Origin: Paenibacillus peoriae
GTDB lineage: Bacteria > Bacillota > Bacilli > Paenibacillales > Paenibacillaceae
Reading direction: 5' to 3'
Assembly: GCF_022531965.1 (NCBI RefSeq)
Contig: NZ_CP092831.1
Coordinates: forward strand, 2,985,001-3,049,000
Length of the DNA stretch: 64,000 bases
In this document: one piece after another, positions 44,101 through 51,532 of the stretch
Position numbering within the stretch: the stretch's first letter is position 1
Layout: each line of letters opens with the position of its first letter
Position numbers and translations under genes: made by a program
Notes under the pieces: generated by a model
Database searches by the model: none
Told to the model about the DNA's origin: nothing
What the model saw: the letters and a program-made list of their open reading frames with translations, nothing else

Positions 44101-46775
44101 ATATGCGGCTCTACAAACTGTTGCTCGAAAAACCAGTGCTGGATCGGTGTCAAACCAAATTCGCCTGTCAAGTCAATGCTGAGATCTTCCTTTTGATCAT
44201 TGTCTGTCCAAGTAACCACAGCAGCTAATTTCTGAATGGTTGGATACTCCGCAACTTGTCTTGGAGTAAGCATGATACCATGATCCCTGGCCATAGATAC
44301 GACCTGAATGGCAAGAATTGAGTCTCCCCCAACCGCGTAAAAATGGTCGTTAACCCCGATATCTCCTCTTTTTAAAATCTGCCGCCAAATCCAAAGCAAG
44401 CGCTTTTCGAAACCGTCCTCGTCTGCTTCCACAATTTCATCAGCTTGATTAAATAAGGTACCCCTCGGATCAGGGAGAGCTCCACGGTCGACTTTACCGT
44501 TTGTATTTACTGGAACTGACTCCAGATAACAAAAATATGAAGGAACCATATAAGCTGGTAATACAGAGTTTAAGTGCTGTGTCAGATCGGCCTCTTTCAG
44601 CTCTTCTACAGCAGTATAATAGGCCACCAGTTTATGGTAGGCCCCGTCCTTCCAGGCTTGAACGACACATTGACCGATGTCAGGATGTTGGCGGAGCTGA
44701 TGTTCTATTTCACCTAGCTCGATACGATACCCTCTGATTTTAATTTGTTCATCACTACGGCCGATAAAAACCAATTCACCATCCGGCGTCCATTTCACAA
44801 TGTCCCCGGTTTTATATAGCCGCTCACTGTGTGGCGGATATTCACTGCTAATTACAACCTCTTTGTGAACGAACTGTTCCTGAGTCAGTTCTTCACGATT
44901 CAAATATCCTCTGGCAAGCCCTATGCCGCCCACCCATAATTCACCGGGAACGCCGACAGGCACAGGACTGCCGAATGGATTCAAAACGAATAAACGTTTG
45001 TTATAGACGGGTTTGCCGATTGTAATTTCTTTTCCCGGTCTGCAGACGGAAGTAGAACAAATAATCGTCACTTCGGTCGGCCCGTAAGCGTTCACGAATC
45101 GTCTTCCTCTTCCCCAATAGTCCACAATATCAGGCGTACAGGGTTCTCCAGCAGATACAATTGTCCGCAACCTTGGCAGTTCTCTATGTTTCATCGTTCG
45201 CAGCACAGATGGCGTTAGCATCGCAACGTGGATATTTTTCTCTTCAAGAATATCTGAAATGTCTGCATAAGGAGGCAGTTCCTCGTCTGACAGAACAACC
45301 ACTGTTCCGCCTACTGATAGCGTGCCGATCCATTCATAGACTGAAGCGTCGAAACTAATGGAGGCGAATTGCATGACTCTTGAATCTGAGGTGATTCCAA
45401 ACTTTTCAACAAGATAAGGGATCAACGTAACCAGACCCGCGTGTTCAATAAGGGTTCCCTTCGGTTTTCCAGTAGAACCGGATGTGTAGATGACATAAGC
45501 GAGATCATTCTGTGTAACCTTGATCTTCAAGTTTTCGTAGGGATAGTAGTCCTGCTGCACCAAGCATTCATCCACACAAATCAGCGAATATGCTCCCCTA
45601 CCCATTTGAGAAATATATGGATTTAGCCTACTTACTAATTGGCTGTGCGTTATAATCATTTGGGCCTGTGCATCTTCTAAAATAAATCGCAGCCGTTCCC
45701 CAGGATATTGGGGATCGATCGGAAGATAAGCAGCGCCCGCTTTCATAACTCCAAACATCGACGGGATCACATCTGCGCTTCTATCCAAGACGATGGCAAT
45801 CAGCGTGCCGGTCGGCAGAACGCCATGCCCCTGTATCGAATACGACTCTAAAATCATGCGGCTGATTTGATTTGCCCGGTGATTTAACTCATAGTAGGTC
45901 AGCTTCTGCTCTCCAAACTCTAAAGCGATTGCATCGGGTGTTCGGCTAGCCTGCTCCTCGATCAATTGAACCACAGTTTTATCCAAAGGATAGGCTTGTT
46001 CCGTATCATTCCATTGTTGCATCTGTCTGCGTTCTCTTGTGGTCAGCATGGGGTGAAATAGTACCGTCTTCTCCGGAAGAAGGAGTGCATTTGCCAGCAG
46101 TGTTTTGAAATGGCCTGCGAATCTAGCGATCTGCATTTTTCCGAAACGGCTGCCATCATACTGTATTGCGCACTCCAATATATCCGGGTCATACCGGTAG
46201 CAGAGCGCGATTTCTGGCTGATCTATACCGTAAAGGGGAGGGGACTTTTCCGCATTTAAACTTGGAGAAGGAAAGTCACCATAAATCTCTGCGATACACA
46301 CATTGAAGAAATCCTTCCCTGCCCCTGATGGAGGATCAACTTTAGTTTGCTGCGAAAAATCCTCTCTCAATTCGTCGCTACTATGTTGTTTGTTCCATTC
46401 CATTTGTATCCTTTGTATCAAAGAGAGAAGATGATCTTCCTTCTGTATATGAATGAGTAATGGATAATCCAGACGACATTCTTTCCCTTCCTTGTCTGAT
46501 ACCACGGAATATAAAACAGGCAGAGCGTATTGATTGGAGTAATGGGATAGCAGTACGGACCATATGGCTGTTATAAAAGAAGGCATACCCAACTGATGAT
46601 GCTGTACAAAACCCATAATCGTTTTGACCTGTCTTGTCCCCAAACGAATCTTGTAAAGTGCTTGATCATCGCCTTCGGGCAATCCGGCATTTCCTTTTTG
46701 CTGAGAAAATAAAGGCAAGTAACGTCGCGGCCTATCAGAACTACTCTGATTAGATGTATTAGCTGATTCCATCAC
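38190..46775 (-). CDS. Two-module non-ribosomal peptide synthetase: halfC-A-T-E-C-A-T-C/E*
   Basis: A protein of 2861 residues. Domains in order: the C-terminal lobe of a C domain without HHxxxDG (about 40-245); A1 (275-770; TSGSTGKPKG at 431); T1 with GGDSI, Ser819 for the phosphopantetheine arm; an epimerisation domain (870-1305; HHLVIDG at 1000, RTIGWF at 1149); a C domain (1325-1765; HHILLDG at 1472); A2 (1790-2295; TSGSTGKPKG at 1950); T2 with GGHSL, Ser2344; and a terminal C/E-like domain (2395-2850; HHLIFDG at 2542, RTIGFF at 2698). Pocket residues read by eye are DAY-M-VA-A-II for A1 (Phe-like or other hydrophobic) and DAF-W-LG-V-TF for A2 (Val-like). No thioesterase. The start is a GTG at 46775 with GGGGAGG 9 bases upstream; an ATG at 46772 is possible. 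Confidence 0.93.
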   Translation of the reverse strand: MMESANTSNQSSSDRPRRYLPLFSQQKGNAGLPEGDDQALYKIRLGTRQVKTIMGFVQHHQLGMPSFITAIWSVLLSHYSNQYALPVLYSVVSDKEGKECRLDYPLLIHIQKEDHLLSLIQRIQMEWNKQHSSDELREDFSQQTKVDPPSGAGKDFFNVCIAEIYGDFPSPSLNAEKSPPLYGIDQPEIALCYRYDPDILECAIQYDGSRFGKMQIARFAGHFKTLLANALLLPEKTVLFHPMLTTRERRQMQQWNDTEQAYPLDKTVVQLIEEQASRTPDAIALEFGEQKLTYYELNHRANQISRMILESYSIQGHGVLPTGTLIAIVLDRSADVIPSMFGVMKAGAAYLPIDPQYPGERLRFILEDAQAQMIITHSQLVSRLNPYISQMGRGAYSLICVDECLVQQDYYPYENLKIKVTQNDLAYVIYTSGSTGKPKGTLIEHAGLVTLIPYLVEKFGITSDSRVMQFASISFDASVYEWIGTLSVGGTVVVLSDEELPPYADISDILEEKNIHVAMLTPSVLRTMKHRELPRLRTIVSAGEPCTPDIVDYWGRGRRFVNAYGPTEVTIICSTSVCRPGKEITIGKPVYNKRLFVLNPFGSPVPVGVPGELWVGGIGLARGYLNREELTQEQFVHKEVVISSEYPPHSERLYKTGDIVKWTPDGELVFIGRSDEQIKIRGYRIELGEIEHQLRQHPDIGQCVVQAWKDGAYHKLVAYYTAVEELKEADLTQHLNSVLPAYMVPSYFCYLESVPVNTNGKVDRGALPDPRGTLFNQADEIVEADEDGFEKRLLWIWRQILKRGDIGVNDHFYAVGGDSILAIQVVSMARDHGIMLTPRQVAEYPTIQKLAAVVTWTDNDQKEDLSIDLTGEFGLTPIQHWFFEQQFVEPHIFNQSQLFVLRDCDPVKLETAINQLIRLHPELSMEIVVKEHAYSQRYRKDASIQLASYTLQQVDYPESEISSICDTWNRQLNYETGAMMYAGVIQGHPDGKARLFMTIHHLVIDGVSWRILAQELYQLYQGTALPPVLNPYKKWHSALMSYSRHKDTLRHIEYWKKVQHQTTAFVLPVDHYPDRKKSSESSELVTMLTPDDTELLLHHCSQAYHTEINDLLLTAWSLALSAWSGQKTISFRLEGHGREHFVSDIDLTRTIGWFTSMFPVCVQITDSSPLGATIKSVKEQLRCIPHRGMSYGALRYCHPNTEVRSELSASEPQALFNYLGQFDQGNASELNQWLGFTSDAAQDYSSPLNHGTSLLELNCSIVHSKLHLFMKYSKRHYEETTITQLLDTFITRVLAIIEHCSRTEHQEFTPSDFPSVSLEQHSLDEIVKTYHWQYGLDKMMYLSPLQEGLLFHYLDHPSSDQYFVQVSWKYHGRLEVDRYREVWNSIISENDSLRTCYIWEALDKPIQCIIRNAEWDWTFLDFEVEQPEQQQECIERWMTMDRNRRFDLSQPAFRITLIQTASNEWTMIWSYHHILLDGWSLPLLINRVHELYACSLQNRMPQRSLTRSYETYIRWLNNKDRTEAELFWKAYLADVTEPTQLPIEKGILPEAHQPIENQQIETLCIDPRRTKRIADFVKQAQVSLNTLVQFAWGKVLQVYQDADTTIFGMVVSGRGSDLAKADQITGMLINTLPLVMHWNVEQTITEYVQKLHQTIQKLNDYSYVSLNELKSWTGIQGHVMFYSIVAFENYLNDYRQPENELKMSAMEEREKTNYPMTITVANDGEQITIKFMYDADRLNQETVCRLAEHLLNTLEYVLEYPNYNVRDVCFMNKDEYERIVYDWNNTYTAYPRECSIIDLFQEQVELRSSQPAVIAHNQVMSYHTLNLMSQYVAKMLTDDADDNNHGKFIGVYLPRSLEFIVSILAIMKAGYAYVPIDPDFPAARTRELIKDAGLDTIITSQEGAERISEACKGIRLTLMDTKYFDQNGVVEPEEKENMIAPNDLAYLMYTSGSTGKPKGVMVEHRNVIRLVKNTCYFPFSSDIRLLYTGSPVFDASTFEIWGTLLNGGQLFVVSKDDLLNIHVLEQRMKEWRINTLWLSSALCNHWIEENEKIFARLQWLLIGGEVLSVKHINRIRLANPELSILNVYGPTENTTFSTSYRIEKPFEQNIPIGKPISNSTCYILDKRGRVQPVGAIGELYMGGDGVARGYWQQNQMTQQAFSPNPYRSAKDGERGTNSILYRTGDRARWLPDGNIEYIGRADDQVKLRGYRIELGEVEFRLSSYPVVKECLAFVREVHGDLRMIAYYTAEEEQRVEQLHTFMAEGLPSYMLPFRYVWLKSFPLTATGKIDRKNLPLLEIHSSDKEANAGPKTELEQTIEAVWCTVLKLDYIGKAEDFHTLGGHSLHALRIASLLQKSGYPVTVNQIFREQTIERLALSLINAMLDTATDLCPNVDIPYIQSIRKEYPDDGFPLSAVQKRFFQRDLVNYNMFNVPYLARLKNYIPTELLNASIEPLLKKHATLRLSFAQLDDEWYQFEQTISAGQVVSYVDLHMVSGSHDAYISEYCSKVQHEFDIKEGPLWKVVLFDHYCEKRQQVILLLFHHLIFDGISINIFLEELRHLLLPGKRSDLALHAEEKESSYRDWCIALSQYAAKGPFPKASTFWSKVVEGGQSLQVDRESEIQPLHRHMRTITYDLLEGEEHILLLKALAMKHHTTPLSILLTALSQACFQLKKQSDLLLHVMSYQRESFLPGIMIDRTIGFFAGAYPLRIQIPEGELLGNWETALRHVTHTLRHIPSEGLDYFILRHMIQGIYLDKEPLRDGTHMLFHYQSEEMNGIADDLFEPLPISYGNTNAADNPSAYKLNMTADLRCDRLSLTCYYSSLHYKDQTIAELIRLISRHLCQSISVRPYTMIAEGSFRL

Positions 46776-46779
46776 GTTA

Positions 46780-49700
46780 TTAAACCTCCCCTATCCGGGA
46801 TGCCATACCGGCAGCTTGATAAAATGCAGCCCTGACTTCCTCAACCTCTATCTCGTAACTGCATCGTATAGAAAAAATAAGGCCGTCCGTGTAGGAAGAA
46901 GCAATGCAATTGAACAGTGAATAGATCGGTAGCGGATTGGGTTGCTTTATGATAGTTTCATCATAATAATTGCTGTATTTTGAGTCTGCCTTAGCGCTGT
47001 TTCCTAAATAGTTAAACATGAATAAGTCTAGTTGCTCGTACTGCTTCCCAAACTGTGCAAATGTTCTGGCACGTTCCCACTTGTCTTTGTAATCAGGACT
47101 TGTAAGAAGATGCATAAAATTAATCGTATGGTGTTTTAATAATTCCAGTCTGCTTCTGACAGACTGCATCATTTCATCCGGATTTTGTTTCAGTTCGATC
47201 AGCATAGGTACAAAATCAATAAATTCACCGGCCGTGTTATAATAAGCCGCCTCCTCGTACCTTCTTCCATCATATAAAAATAACAATGGTAGCTTATCCA
47301 TACCTAAATAAGTTTGCAAGCCCCTTGTATAGACAGAAAGCGCAAACTCCAAAGAAGGATTTTCAGCAGGGATGCTTACGTTAAACAGGTAGGCTTCTGT
47401 GCACGTTCGAAGATTTGGTGCCTGGAAGACATTTTGCTTGCTTTTTTGGAACGCTTCCAGATTAAAGGCTGATATCAATTCTTGTTCCGTAATTCCTTTC
47501 GGTCCACTTTGGATTAGATTGACATACTCCACATAGGGCTTCACTTCATCCGTAGGAAGGGGTCGATTTTGAAGCAGACTCCTGTAGTAAGCAACCAACT
47601 GTCTTTCAGCTACTTCCGAGGTCACCCGATCGCATATCGCATGATGATAAATAGTTATGACATAATGTTCACGAAGGTTTCGTTTCAGCACAAACATGTG
47701 GAACAAAGTATGTTCTTCGGCGAAACGGGTGTTCGTAACATAATCATTTATCATGTCCGTAATGGGACCACATGGGTTGTAATCCGACACATCAATGATG
47801 TTGAGTTTTGGTAAACCATCGCTAGAAGGTACGTATTCCCTCCAATAAGTCCATTCATCTCTTTGGACCGGGACACTTCTCAGTAATCCTTGACTTTGTA
47901 CAAAATGAGCGAAAGCCTGATCCAAAAAATCGTAATTCACGCACTCATCCAGCCTAAATATACCTAAACTTGGAGGTGTATCAAACGAAATTTGCATTTG
48001 CTGAATTCCACTTAGCGGATATTCTTGTGCCACTGCTCCTGTTTTAATCCACTGATCTTTTTTCAAATAATCGTTTTCCAGAAGCTTGCATAAACCTTCC
48101 ACCTGATCCAGATCCATGCTTTTTAAGCCCAGACGTTGGAAAAATACCTCTTCATCCATGGTCCAGTATAGATCAGCCATTTTAGTTTTTTGATGCAGTG
48201 GTACAATGTAGTGTGGCAGTAGCTCTTGAGTTATTTTCCCGTCCATGATCCGCATGATATGGTTAACGTCAGCCACCGTGTCGCAGTAAAGCACCTGAAT
48301 ATCTCTAACTTCGTGAATAAAATCCCTTACTTGGTATTTCACCAGCTCGTAAACACCATCTGTTTCTTGGTGAAGCCAAGATATCAACTCTTGAGTTGTT
48401 TTTATGATGTCCTGTTGCTTTTCGGACCCTACAATATTATTCTGAGTTGAATGAAGATAATCAGCGAGTGCCCGAATCGTTTTATAGTGGTAAATGTCTG
48501 TTAAAGTGGCGTGATATCCTGCACGCTCCATTCTCGACATTAATGTAAGCGCATGAATAGAATGCCCACCGAGGTCGAAGAAGCTATCTAAAACACTGAA
48601 CTGCTGCACACCCAATACATCCTGCCAGATGTCCATCAGCTTCGTTTCCAGTCCTGGCTTAGGAGACACATATTCTGCTCCACCATGCATATTCTCTTCA
48701 AGGGCCAACAGTGCCTTGCGGTCCAGCTTACCATTCAGTGTCAATGGCATTTGTTCTAGTTGTATATAAAAAGATGGAATCATGTAATTCGGCAGCTTTA
48801 TAGAGAGAGCCGTTTTAATTTCATCTGCTGTCAGTTTTTTGGTCGCCGTAAAGTATGCTTCCAGTTGCTTTTGACCGGCCTCCTTTTCACGGGCAATAAC
48901 TGCCGCTTGTTGTATATCATCTACTTTTAATAAATGCGACTCTATTTCCCCAGGCTCAATTCGATAACCCCGTATTTTCACTTGATCGTCGATCCGGCTG
49001 ATATATTCGATGTTTCCGTCCGCTTGCTCTTGCACCAAATCTCCGGTTCGATACAACCTGCCTCCAGGTACCCATGAAGACTGAATAAACCTCTCTTCTG
49101 TCAGCTCTGGACGATTCAAATAACCTTTAACTAATCCATCGCCAGCGATGTACAGTTCACCTGCAACTCCCTGTGGCAGAGGATGCTGCTCTTGATCCAA
49201 GATGTAAACCTTCGTGTTGCTGATGGGTTTGCCGATCGGTACGGTATTTGCATTTTCGTCCAAATGATCGATATGATAATAAGTAGAAAATACCGTGCTC
49301 TCCGTCGGTCCATAGACATGAATTAAGCGGCCCGGACCTAGACGGGCAAACGCTCTACGCACATGGCTGACTGAAACCTTCTCACCACCGAATAGCAAGG
49401 TTTCAATTGTTGCAAAGCAATCGGGATCCACATCCACCAATGCATTAAAAAGTGCTGTCGTGACGAAGCATTTCGTGATCTTTTGTGTCCGTAGGACGCT
49501 TGATAGCTCACGTGCATTCATGGTTTGATCTTGTGAGTTCAAAACGAGAGTGCCTCCGTTAAGCAAAGCTCCATAAATACCAAATGTAGAACCATCGAAC
49601 GAAAAACTGGCCACTTGTAATATCCTATCTTTTGTCGAGAATTGGATGTAATTCGGCTTTTTAACAACACGTGTAATATTGTAGTGCATCGTCAGGGTGC

Positions 49701-50208
49701 CCTTAGGTACGCCTGTAGAGCCAGACGTATACATAATGCAAGCAAGGGTGTCGGAACCTTGCTTAGATGAGAGATTCCCTGTTTCTTTCCCATAGTTCCG
49801 CTCGTCCATCAAATCCAGTACAACACTGGCGAGTTCTGTTTGCTGGTGGATTGGAAGCCGGGTCAGCAGGAGATTTGCACCAGAATCCGTCAGCATATAG
49901 CGTATACGTTCCCTCGGGTATTCAGGATCAATCGGAACATAGGCTCCCCCAGCTTTTAAAATCCCGAAAATTCCGATGATCATTTCCAATGAGCATTCGA
50001 CCATAATTCCGACAGCCTCGTCTTGTTCTAAACCTTTAGCCCGCAAAACATGTGCTAGTTGATTAGCCTGTTTGTTCAGATCAGCATACGTCAAGTGCTT
50101 GTCCCCAAATACAACTGCTATGTGATCCGGTGTGCGCTCAACCTGCTCTTCGAACAGTTGATGAATCGTTTTCTCACGCGGGTAATCCGCTAACATACCG
50201 TGTACCAT
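46780..50208 (-). CDS. Initiating non-ribosomal peptide synthetase: A-T-linker-C*
   Basis: A protein of 1142 residues that starts directly with an adenylation domain (about 15-505; A3 TSGSTGVPKG at 161, FDGSTF at 204, YGPTE at 299). A carrier domain follows with DLGGHSIHAL (Ser550). Then comes a roughly 135-residue region unlike standard NRPS linkers (about 590-725), and a divergent condensation-superfamily domain (about 728-1130) whose active site reads HHAICDR (855-861) in place of HHxxxDG. The pocket residues D-G-F-F-L-G-V-V-F are one residue from the well-known isoleucine code DGFFLGVVY. The absence of an N-terminal C domain makes this the loading module. Its stop lies 4 bp before the next synthetase, so it is co-translated with it. 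Confidence 0.92.
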   Translation of the reverse strand: MVHGMLADYPREKTIHQLFEEQVERTPDHIAVVFGDKHLTYADLNKQANQLAHVLRAKGLEQDEAVGIMVECSLEMIIGIFGILKAGGAYVPIDPEYPRERIRYMLTDSGANLLLTRLPIHQQTELASVVLDLMDERNYGKETGNLSSKQGSDTLACIMYTSGSTGVPKGTLTMHYNITRVVKKPNYIQFSTKDRILQVASFSFDGSTFGIYGALLNGGTLVLNSQDQTMNARELSSVLRTQKITKCFVTTALFNALVDVDPDCFATIETLLFGGEKVSVSHVRRAFARLGPGRLIHVYGPTESTVFSTYYHIDHLDENANTVPIGKPISNTKVYILDQEQHPLPQGVAGELYIAGDGLVKGYLNRPELTEERFIQSSWVPGGRLYRTGDLVQEQADGNIEYISRIDDQVKIRGYRIEPGEIESHLLKVDDIQQAAVIAREKEAGQKQLEAYFTATKKLTADEIKTALSIKLPNYMIPSFYIQLEQMPLTLNGKLDRKALLALEENMHGGAEYVSPKPGLETKLMDIWQDVLGVQQFSVLDSFFDLGGHSIHALTLMSRMERAGYHATLTDIYHYKTIRALADYLHSTQNNIVGSEKQQDIIKTTQELISWLHQETDGVYELVKYQVRDFIHEVRDIQVLYCDTVADVNHIMRIMDGKITQELLPHYIVPLHQKTKMADLYWTMDEEVFFQRLGLKSMDLDQVEGLCKLLENDYLKKDQWIKTGAVAQEYPLSGIQQMQISFDTPPSLGIFRLDECVNYDFLDQAFAHFVQSQGLLRSVPVQRDEWTYWREYVPSSDGLPKLNIIDVSDYNPCGPITDMINDYVTNTRFAEEHTLFHMFVLKRNLREHYVITIYHHAICDRVTSEVAERQLVAYYRSLLQNRPLPTDEVKPYVEYVNLIQSGPKGITEQELISAFNLEAFQKSKQNVFQAPNLRTCTEAYLFNVSIPAENPSLEFALSVYTRGLQTYLGMDKLPLLFLYDGRRYEEAAYYNTAGEFIDFVPMLIELKQNPDEMMQSVRSRLELLKHHTINFMHLLTSPDYKDKWERARTFAQFGKQYEQLDLFMFNYLGNSAKADSKYSNYYDETIIKQPNPLPIYSLFNCIASSYTDGLIFSIRCSYEIEVEEVRAAFYQAAGMASRIGEV

Positions 50209-50404
50209 GCTTCACTTCATCTCCTTCTCCTATTAACTTTTTTAAAGATGGGAAACTTTCTTATGAACCAATGCTAAAAAAGGTATATGTGCCACTTAGA
50301 AGTGATTTCTGGATAGGCAGTTGGATGAAGAGAATGAAGACTACAGGGGATAAACTATAATCCCGATATTACATTAGGTTGGGTATTTAACTGGAGAAAA
50401 AGAA
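50209..50404. other. NRPS promoter region
   Basis: The gap between the NRPS operon (-) and glutaminase (+) must carry the NRPS promoter. I see AAGGAGATGAAG upstream of the first NRPS ATG but no clear -35/-10 pair. A plus-strand open stretch here (to 50360) overlaps the NRPS 5' end and is not convincing as a gene. Confidence 0.4.
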
Positions 50405-50428
50405 ATGACATCAGAGCTTGTTTTTTGA
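50405..50428 (+). CDS. Seven-codon leader ORF upstream of glutaminase
   Basis: The sequence CTGGAGAAAAAGAAATGACA at 50391-50410 gives a good ribosome binding site and ATG, and the frame reads MTSELVF before TGA at 50426-50428. It copies the glutaminase start 111 bp downstream (CTGGAGGAAAAGAAATGACA, then TCGGAG), so both ORFs begin Met-Thr-Ser-Glu. It may be a true leader peptide that tunes translation, or a decayed partial duplication of the gene start. There is no attenuator hairpin that I can see. Confidence 0.35.
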   Translation: MTSELVF

Positions 50429-50515
50429 CTGAAAATTTCTTTAAAATAAGTATATAGCTACTTTTTGCTCTACAATAAAATACCACAGATTGGTTACTCG
50501 ACTGGAGGAAAAGAA

Positions 50516-51454
50516 ATGACATCGGAGTGGCAGAGATTACAGACCAAACTGCCGGAATGGGTAGAACAAAGCCGTCATGAGTATATTCATGGCAAGGTAG
50601 CAGCATATATTCCCGAACTGTCCAAAGCCCCGGCCAACGCGCTTGGTGTTGTTGTAATGAACGGTGCAGGTGAAACCGTGGTAGCCGGGGATACGGAAAT
50701 CCAATTTACGATGCAAAGTATTTCAAAGGTATTTACGCTCATTCTGGCCTTGATGGATAATGGAGAGGACGTTGTCTTCTCTAAGGTGGGTATGGAGCCT
50801 ACCGGAGACCGTTTTAATTCCATGTTGAAACTAGAACTGGTTGAGCCGGGGATTCCGTTTAACCCACTAATTAACGCGGGGGCAATCGCGATCTCCTCTC
50901 TGATTCGCGGGAACAGTCCAGAAGAGAAATTTGCCCGTGTTCTCCAATTTTTCCGCCTGCTTACCCACAATGACACATTGGAATATGATCAGGATGTCTA
51001 CGACTCAGAATCAGCTACAGGCCATTTGAACCGTTCTCTTGCTTATTTTCTAATGGAAAAAGGTATTTTAAGAGGTCATGTGGAGGATGTGCTTGAAGTT
51101 TATTTCAGACATTGTGCTGTCAAATTGAACTGTACAGATTTAGCACGTATGGGACTTGTACTAGCCTACAACGGCCGTGATCCGGTGACAGGTATACCGC
51201 TGATTCCCCGCCGCTATGTACAGATCGCCAAAACATTTATGACGACATGCGGCATGTATGACGCTTCAGGGGAATTCGCCATTCAAGTCGGACTACCTGC
51301 CAAAAGCGGCGTATCAGGCAGTATTATGACGATGGTACCTGGACGCTATGGCATTGGACTGGTTGGACCTTCTCTGAACCGTATGGGAAACAGTACAGCT
51401 GGTGTACACTTGCTGGAGACGATGTCTCGGGATTTGGATTGGAGCTTGTTCTAG
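50516..51454 (+). CDS. glsA: Glutaminase (serine-dependent, GlsA type)
   Basis: A protein of 312 residues that hydrolyses L-glutamine to glutamate and ammonia. It has the beta-lactamase-like fold. The active-site Ser lies in FTMQSISKVFTLILAL (SxxK, about residue 67), NPLINAGAIA is the conserved Asn/Gly loop, and SGSIMTMVPGRYGIGLVGPSLNRMGNS lies late in the protein. Length and motifs fit YbgJ/YlaM of Bacillus. Start choice: ATG at 50516 with GGAGGAAAAG just upstream; a TTG at 50465 in frame lies before that site. A seven-codon leader ORF with the same start precedes it. A strong terminator follows, so it is transcribed alone. Confidence 0.95.
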   Translation: MTSEWQRLQTKLPEWVEQSRHEYIHGKVAAYIPELSKAPANALGVVVMNGAGETVVAGDTEIQFTMQSISKVFTLILALMDNGEDVVFSKVGMEPTGDRFNSMLKLELVEPGIPFNPLINAGAIAISSLIRGNSPEEKFARVLQFFRLLTHNDTLEYDQDVYDSESATGHLNRSLAYFLMEKGILRGHVEDVLEVYFRHCAVKLNCTDLARMGLVLAYNGRDPVTGIPLIPRRYVQIAKTFMTTCGMYDASGEFAIQVGLPAKSGVSGSIMTMVPGRYGIGLVGPSLNRMGNSTAGVHLLETMSRDLDWSLF

Positions 51455-51463
51455 GTATACGAA

Positions 51464-51507
51464 AAAAGGGTATTCCCAGCCTTTACGGCTTATAGGAATA
51501 CCCTTTT
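51464..51507 (+). terminator. Bidirectional terminator between glsA and the VOC gene
   Basis: A 13-bp perfect stem AAAAGGGTATTCC / GGAATACCCTTTT around an 18-base loop, 10 bp after the glsA stop. The A's and T's suit both convergent transcripts. Confidence 0.9.
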
Positions 51508-51532
51508 CTGTTTCTGTTGAGTTCCTTCTATG

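Noticed and set aside
50130..50360. Plus-strand ORF of 76 codons overlapping the NRPS 5' end
   Set aside because: Its first third is antisense to the NRPS start and it has no ribosome binding site. The C-terminal part (YVPLRSDFWIGSWMKRM) matches nothing I know. It could be a decayed gene end, but support is too thin.
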